Source: Natronobacterium gregoryi SP2 (GTDB taxonomy: Archaea; Halobacteriota; Halobacteria; Halobacteriales; Natrialbaceae). From it: a stretch of DNA of 64,000 nucleotides. Below are positions 61,515 to 64,000 of this stretch, piece after piece (within the stretch, counting starts at the first letter, position 1; each line of letters begins with the position of its first letter). A program made the position numbers and the translations under genes. The notes beneath the pieces were generated by a model. The model saw only the letters and a program-made list of their open reading frames with translations. It did no database searches and was not told the origin of the DNA. Where the stretch lies: contig NC_019792.1 in NCBI RefSeq assembly GCF_000230715.2, forward strand, positions 1,488,001 through 1,552,000, given 5' to 3'.

Positions 61515-62068
61515 ATGGAGATTCGACCGCTCGAGTCGGACGACGTCGAAACGCTGGTCGACGACCGCTGGTTCCCGCTCGCTCGCGAGATGGGCGACTT
61601 CGACGAGTTCAATCGGGTTGCAGACGACGTTCGCGAGGACGCCATCGGCTACCACGAACGGGCGCTGACTGATACGGATTACTGTAACGATTTACCGGCG
61701 CAACCGCCGCCCGGGTCGCGGTTGTGCCGAAAATGACTGACAGTAAACCGTATGACGAGGAGCGAATTATTCTCGTGGCCGTCGAGGACGGGGAGTTCGC
61801 CGGGTTCGTCTACGCGAAACGGGAGCAGACGGTGCCCACGTTCCAGCGGAGCTACGACCTCCACGTCATCGAAGTCTACGTGCGCGAGGCGTCGCGCCAG
61901 CAGGGGGTCGCGTCCGAACTGCTAGCTGCGGTCGAATCCCGGGAGAAAGCACGGGAGTGTGAGTGGGCGTCGGTCGTGGTCCACGTCGACAACCACACAG
62001 CACAGTCGCTGTACGAGGACCACGGGTTCGACGTGAAACGAAAATTCTTCGCAAAACGGCTCGAGTAG
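61515..62068 (+). pseudogene. GNAT acetyltransferase gene broken by an 80-bp hairpin element
   Basis: The 5' part starts MEIRPLESDDVETLVDDRWF and runs to ALTD. The 3' part continues EERIILVAVEDGEFAGFVYA and has the acetyl-CoA loop YVREASRQQGVASELLAAVE and the end YEDHGFDVKRKFF. Removing the element with one TGA copy (83 bases) restores ALTDEERIIL in a single frame of about 157 codons, the usual GNAT size. The 3' half alone would have a new ATG (61724) but lacks the first strands. Confidence 0.9.
61673..61752. repeat. Dispersed hairpin element, copy 7 (80 bp), inside the GNAT gene
   Basis: From TACGGATTACTGTAACGATT to ACTGACAGTAAACCGTA, the inner stem formed by CGGCGCAACCGC and GCGGTTGTGCCG. 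Flanking direct repeat TGA at 61670-61672 and 61753-61755. Insertion into a recognisable gene defines both ends of the element. Confidence 0.92.
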
Positions 62069-62077
62069 TCGTTCTGG

Positions 62078-62338
62078 CTAGTCACTTGTCTCGAGTCCGA
62101 CCAGCCGTTCTTTCTCCCGGCGACTCAGCTGTTTGATCTCGTACTCGCGGGACATCGCCGCCGAGCGACTCTCGTAGCGTTCGTGGTAGACGAGTTCGAC
62201 CGGCGTTCGGCCGCGAGTGTACTTCGCGCCGTCGCCGTCGTCGTGTTCGGCGACGCGTCGCTCGAGGTCGGTCGTGTAGCCGGTGTAGAGGGAACCGTCG
62301 GCACACTCGAGGACGTAGACAGCGTGGTCATCGGCCAT
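62078..62338 (-). CDS. GIY-YIG nuclease-like protein
   Basis: An 86-residue protein starting [48 protein letters not shown] is the GIY-YIG motif pair and RRVAEHDDG gives the catalytic Arg. The Glu is in [20 protein letters not shown]. Small stand-alone domains of this type (UvrC/YhbQ-like) act on nucleic acids, perhaps in repair. It converges with the broken GNAT gene. Confidence 0.9.
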   Translation of the reverse strand: MADDHAVYVLECADGSLYTGYTTDLERRVAEHDDGDGAKYTRGRTPVELVYHERYESRSAAMSREYEIKQLSRREKERLVGLETSD

Positions 62339-62419
62339 CGAGGGGTCGTTACAGGAGGGTGGGCAAAAGCGTCTCGGTGAGAGGGACACGTGGTCGTCCG
62401 AGGTCGATTCGTTTGCGGG

Positions 62420-62569
62420 TTATATGCCGCGAGCACGCTCTCTCGCGACTTCCGCGATCCCCGCATTGGCCGAGCAACTGATACACGCGTGGATCTCGCC
62501 GTGTTCGTCGGCGAACACGCGCGCGAAGCGCTCGGAAACGTGCGCGTCGCAGTGGTCACACTTGGGCAT
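62420..62569 (-). CDS. 49-residue zinc-binding protein (DUF7563-like)
   Basis: Starts MPKCDHCDAHVSERFARVF and ends VARERARGI at a TAA (62420-62422). Four cysteines in CDHC and CISC would bind one zinc. It is too short for usual gene finding, but codon bias and the paired CxxC motifs are strong. A decayed paralogue lies at 49027-49123. A TATA-like GTTTTTAAGC on this strand (62614-62623) is 45-54 bases upstream. Confidence 0.82.
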   Translation of the reverse strand: MPKCDHCDAHVSERFARVFADEHGEIHACISCSANAGIAEVARERARGI

Positions 62570-62933
62570 TGGGCACACCGGCCGGAGCCGGTACTCTCTG
62601 GTATTCGCCGTGTGCTTAAAAACGCTTTCCCAAACAGAGTTTTGATTTTGGGTGTAGGACTAAATCTTTGTTTTCCATTAATCTATTCTCGTCGGCCGCG
62701 TCGACTGGACGGATTACCACGTTGCAGTCGTGAAACCGCGCGAGCATCCACTGTTGGCGCGCGCGAGCCGGAATCGGGGCCAAAACGGTGTGAGGTATCC
62801 GCTCCTTGACTCATCCGACATATACTTTCCGGTAGGTTCGGCAGCCGAAACCGACGGGTCAACCGCTCCAACCCCAGTATCGGAGTCAATAACCACAATT
62901 TTTATATAATGGTGGAAGGAATCGGTGAATCGT
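62570..62933. other. Divergent intergenic region
   Basis: About 360 bases with low-GC patches near 62625-62690 and 62890-62915. It holds promoters for the small zinc protein (minus) and the histone-fold gene (plus). No gene seen. Confidence 0.5.
62901..62910 (+). promoter_or_regulatory. TATA box of the DUF1931 gene
   Basis: TTTATATAAT lies 24-33 bases before the ATG at 62934, an ideal spacing for archaeal transcription starting at or just before the ATG, so a leaderless message is predicted. Confidence 0.75.
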
Positions 62934-63101
62934 ATGGCAGATCTTATCGTCAAAGCCGCCGTTAAGGAAGCGCTCGATGACAAGAACGTCGCTTCGGACT
63001 TCTACGAAGCACTCGACGAAGAGGTTGACGAACTGCTCGAGGACGCCGCTCGACGCGCCGAGGCCAACGACCGGAAGACGGTCCAGCCTCGCGACCTGTA
63101 A
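62934..63101 (+). CDS. DUF1931 histone-fold small protein
   Basis: A 55-residue protein starting MADLIVKAAVKEALDDKNVA and ending ANDRKTVQPRDL. Short helix (LIVKAAVKEAL), long helix (SDFYEALDEEVDELLEDAAR) and the RKTVQPRDL end fit the histone-like DUF1931 family. Its acidic surface argues against wrapping DNA like HMf. Strong consensus promoter suggests high expression. Confidence 0.85.
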   Translation: MADLIVKAAVKEALDDKNVASDFYEALDEEVDELLEDAARRAEANDRKTVQPRDL

Positions 63102-63179
63102 GGACCGGTTCGAGAGATTTTTTATTGCGCCTACGGTCGGTAGCCGCGGCTATCGACTGATGGCAAAACAGAGCACTCG

Positions 63180-64000
63180 CTAGTGACTGCGCTGTTCTAT
63201 GTACTGCTTTGTCCGACCGAGCACGACGTACTCCGTCTCACGGAGTTCGTCGATCGAGGCCGATCCGGTGACGAACATCGCGGTCCGCAACTCGAGTTCG
63301 AGTGTCTCGATCAAATCGACGACTGCATCAGTGCCCTGGCCGGCCGGTCCGAGGAACGGCTTGGCGAGTCCACCCGCCTGTGCTCCGAGGGCGATCGCCT
63401 TTGCGACGTCGAGTCCAGATCGGACGCCGCCGCTGGCGACGACGGTGTCGTGGACCTGCGCGGCCTCGTAGGCGCTGACCGCCGTCGGAACGCCCCAGGC
63501 ACGGAACAGTCGTCCGACCTCCTCCTGTCGATCGGCACCAACCGCGGCGGCGCGATGGGACTCGATGCCCGACCAAGTCGTTCCACCCTGCCCGGCGACG
63601 TCGATGGCGTCGACGCCAGCGTCTGCGAGCCGCTGGGCTGTCTCCCCGGCGATACCGTTGCCGGTCTCCTTGACGATCACCGGGACAGAAAGCCCGTCCG
63701 CAACGCGTTCGATCGCCTCGAGGCAACCGCGAGCGTCGACGTCACCCTCGGGCTGAATCGCCTCCTGGAGGAAGTTGAGATGGACGGCGATGGCGTCGGC
63801 CTCGATCATCTCGACGGCTTCCTCGACATCTGCGACGTCGTACTCGAGCAGTTGGGCTGCACCGACGTTACCATAGAGGAAGGCATCGGGTGCCACGTCG
63901 CGGACGACGGCGTAGGACTCGATTAGCTCCTCGTCGTCTAACTCGAGGCCGGCCCGCTGGCTCCCGACGCCCATCGCGACGTTGGTTTTCTGGGCCGCCT
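63180..64000 (-). CDS. fni: Type 2 isopentenyl-diphosphate delta-isomerase, 3' part only
   Basis: The gene reads leftwards and its 5' end lies beyond the window. Visible are about 273 residues. The flavin-binding barrel shows [61 protein letters not shown]-type [35 protein letters not shown] and AKPFLGPA. It interconverts IPP and DMAPP for archaeal lipids. Confidence 0.93.
   Translation of the reverse strand, partial: AAQKTNVAMGVGSQRAGLELDDEELIESYAVVRDVAPDAFLYGNVGAAQLLEYDVADVEEAVEMIEADAIAVHLNFLQEAIQPEGDVDARGCLEAIERVADGLSVPVIVKETGNGIAGETAQRLADAGVDAIDVAGQGGTTWSGIESHRAAAVGADRQEEVGRLFRAWGVPTAVSAYEAAQVHDTVVASGGVRSGLDVAKAIALGAQAGGLAKPFLGPAGQGTDAVVDLIETLELELRTAMFVTGSASIDELRETEYVVLGRTKQYIEQRSH

Noticed and set aside
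1-64000. CRISPR array
   Set aside because: No regularly spaced direct repeats of 25-40 bases with unique spacers were seen. The only tandem repeat is the 39-bp coding duplication.

Overview
The window is chromosomal DNA of a haloarchaeon (class Halobacteria), most like the Natrialbales. It is GC-rich with strong third-position G/C bias, the proteins are very acidic, export signals are twin-arginine type, and the information-processing genes are archaeal: Orc1/Cdc6, Hel308, the KEOPS subunit Cgi121, L39e, L31e, aIF6, LX, prefoldin alpha, FtsY, SRP54 and a type 2 IPP isomerase. No exact species can be named from the sequence alone.

Layout. 1-15450: a secreted subtilase with cohesin- and dockerin-like modules, an Orc1/Cdc6 ATPase, an amidohydrolase, a MutS-like ATPase, small membrane proteins, a scar of broken genes, a DUF4397 protein and uvrB. 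15660-17730: a universal stress protein gene cut in two by a 1,631-bp IS4-type element. 18090-29790: hel308-cgi121, a VIT-type transporter, an Old Yellow Enzyme relative, tRNA-Gln(CTG), the sulfur-mobilising pair sufU and sufS, and hypotheticals including a TPR protein. 29990-34530: an accessory island with two IS1595-type elements in opposite orientation, then a low-GC restriction-modification locus (restriction endonuclease candidate, winged-helix regulator, and a methyltransferase fused to an XRE domain). 34630-43024: a FAD oxidoreductase, RNA phosphodiesterase, and the rpl39e-rpl31e-eif6 / rplX-pfdA-ftsY translation and secretion cluster, split by about 3 kb of unrelated genes. 43025-48580: thiE-thiM, a transglutaminase-like lipoprotein and a TnpB element with an upstream RHH gene. 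48580-64000: tRNA-Arg(TCT) with a 29-nt intron, srp54, a quinone/thiol-redox-like cluster, a phosphohexomutase, a broken GNAT gene, small zinc proteins, a histone-fold protein and the 3' part of the IPP isomerase gene.

The most striking unlisted structure is a dispersed 77-80 bp hairpin-forming element. At least seven copies occur (near 11945, 17869, 23993, 43025, 43357, 60448 and 61673). The best copies have TACGG/CCGTA-type ends and 3-bp direct repeats, so they behave like a miniature transposable element. One copy sits inside a GNAT acetyltransferase gene, and removing it with one target copy restores the reading frame exactly. A similar exact restoration works for the IS4-interrupted stress protein.

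How the genes work together: Hel308/Cgi121, UvrB, MutS-like and Orc proteins handle DNA and tRNA modification; SufU/SufS supply Fe-S sulfur; FtsY and SRP54 form the co-translational targeting route; ThiE/ThiM salvage thiamine. The restriction-modification locus and IS elements are the recently mobile part.
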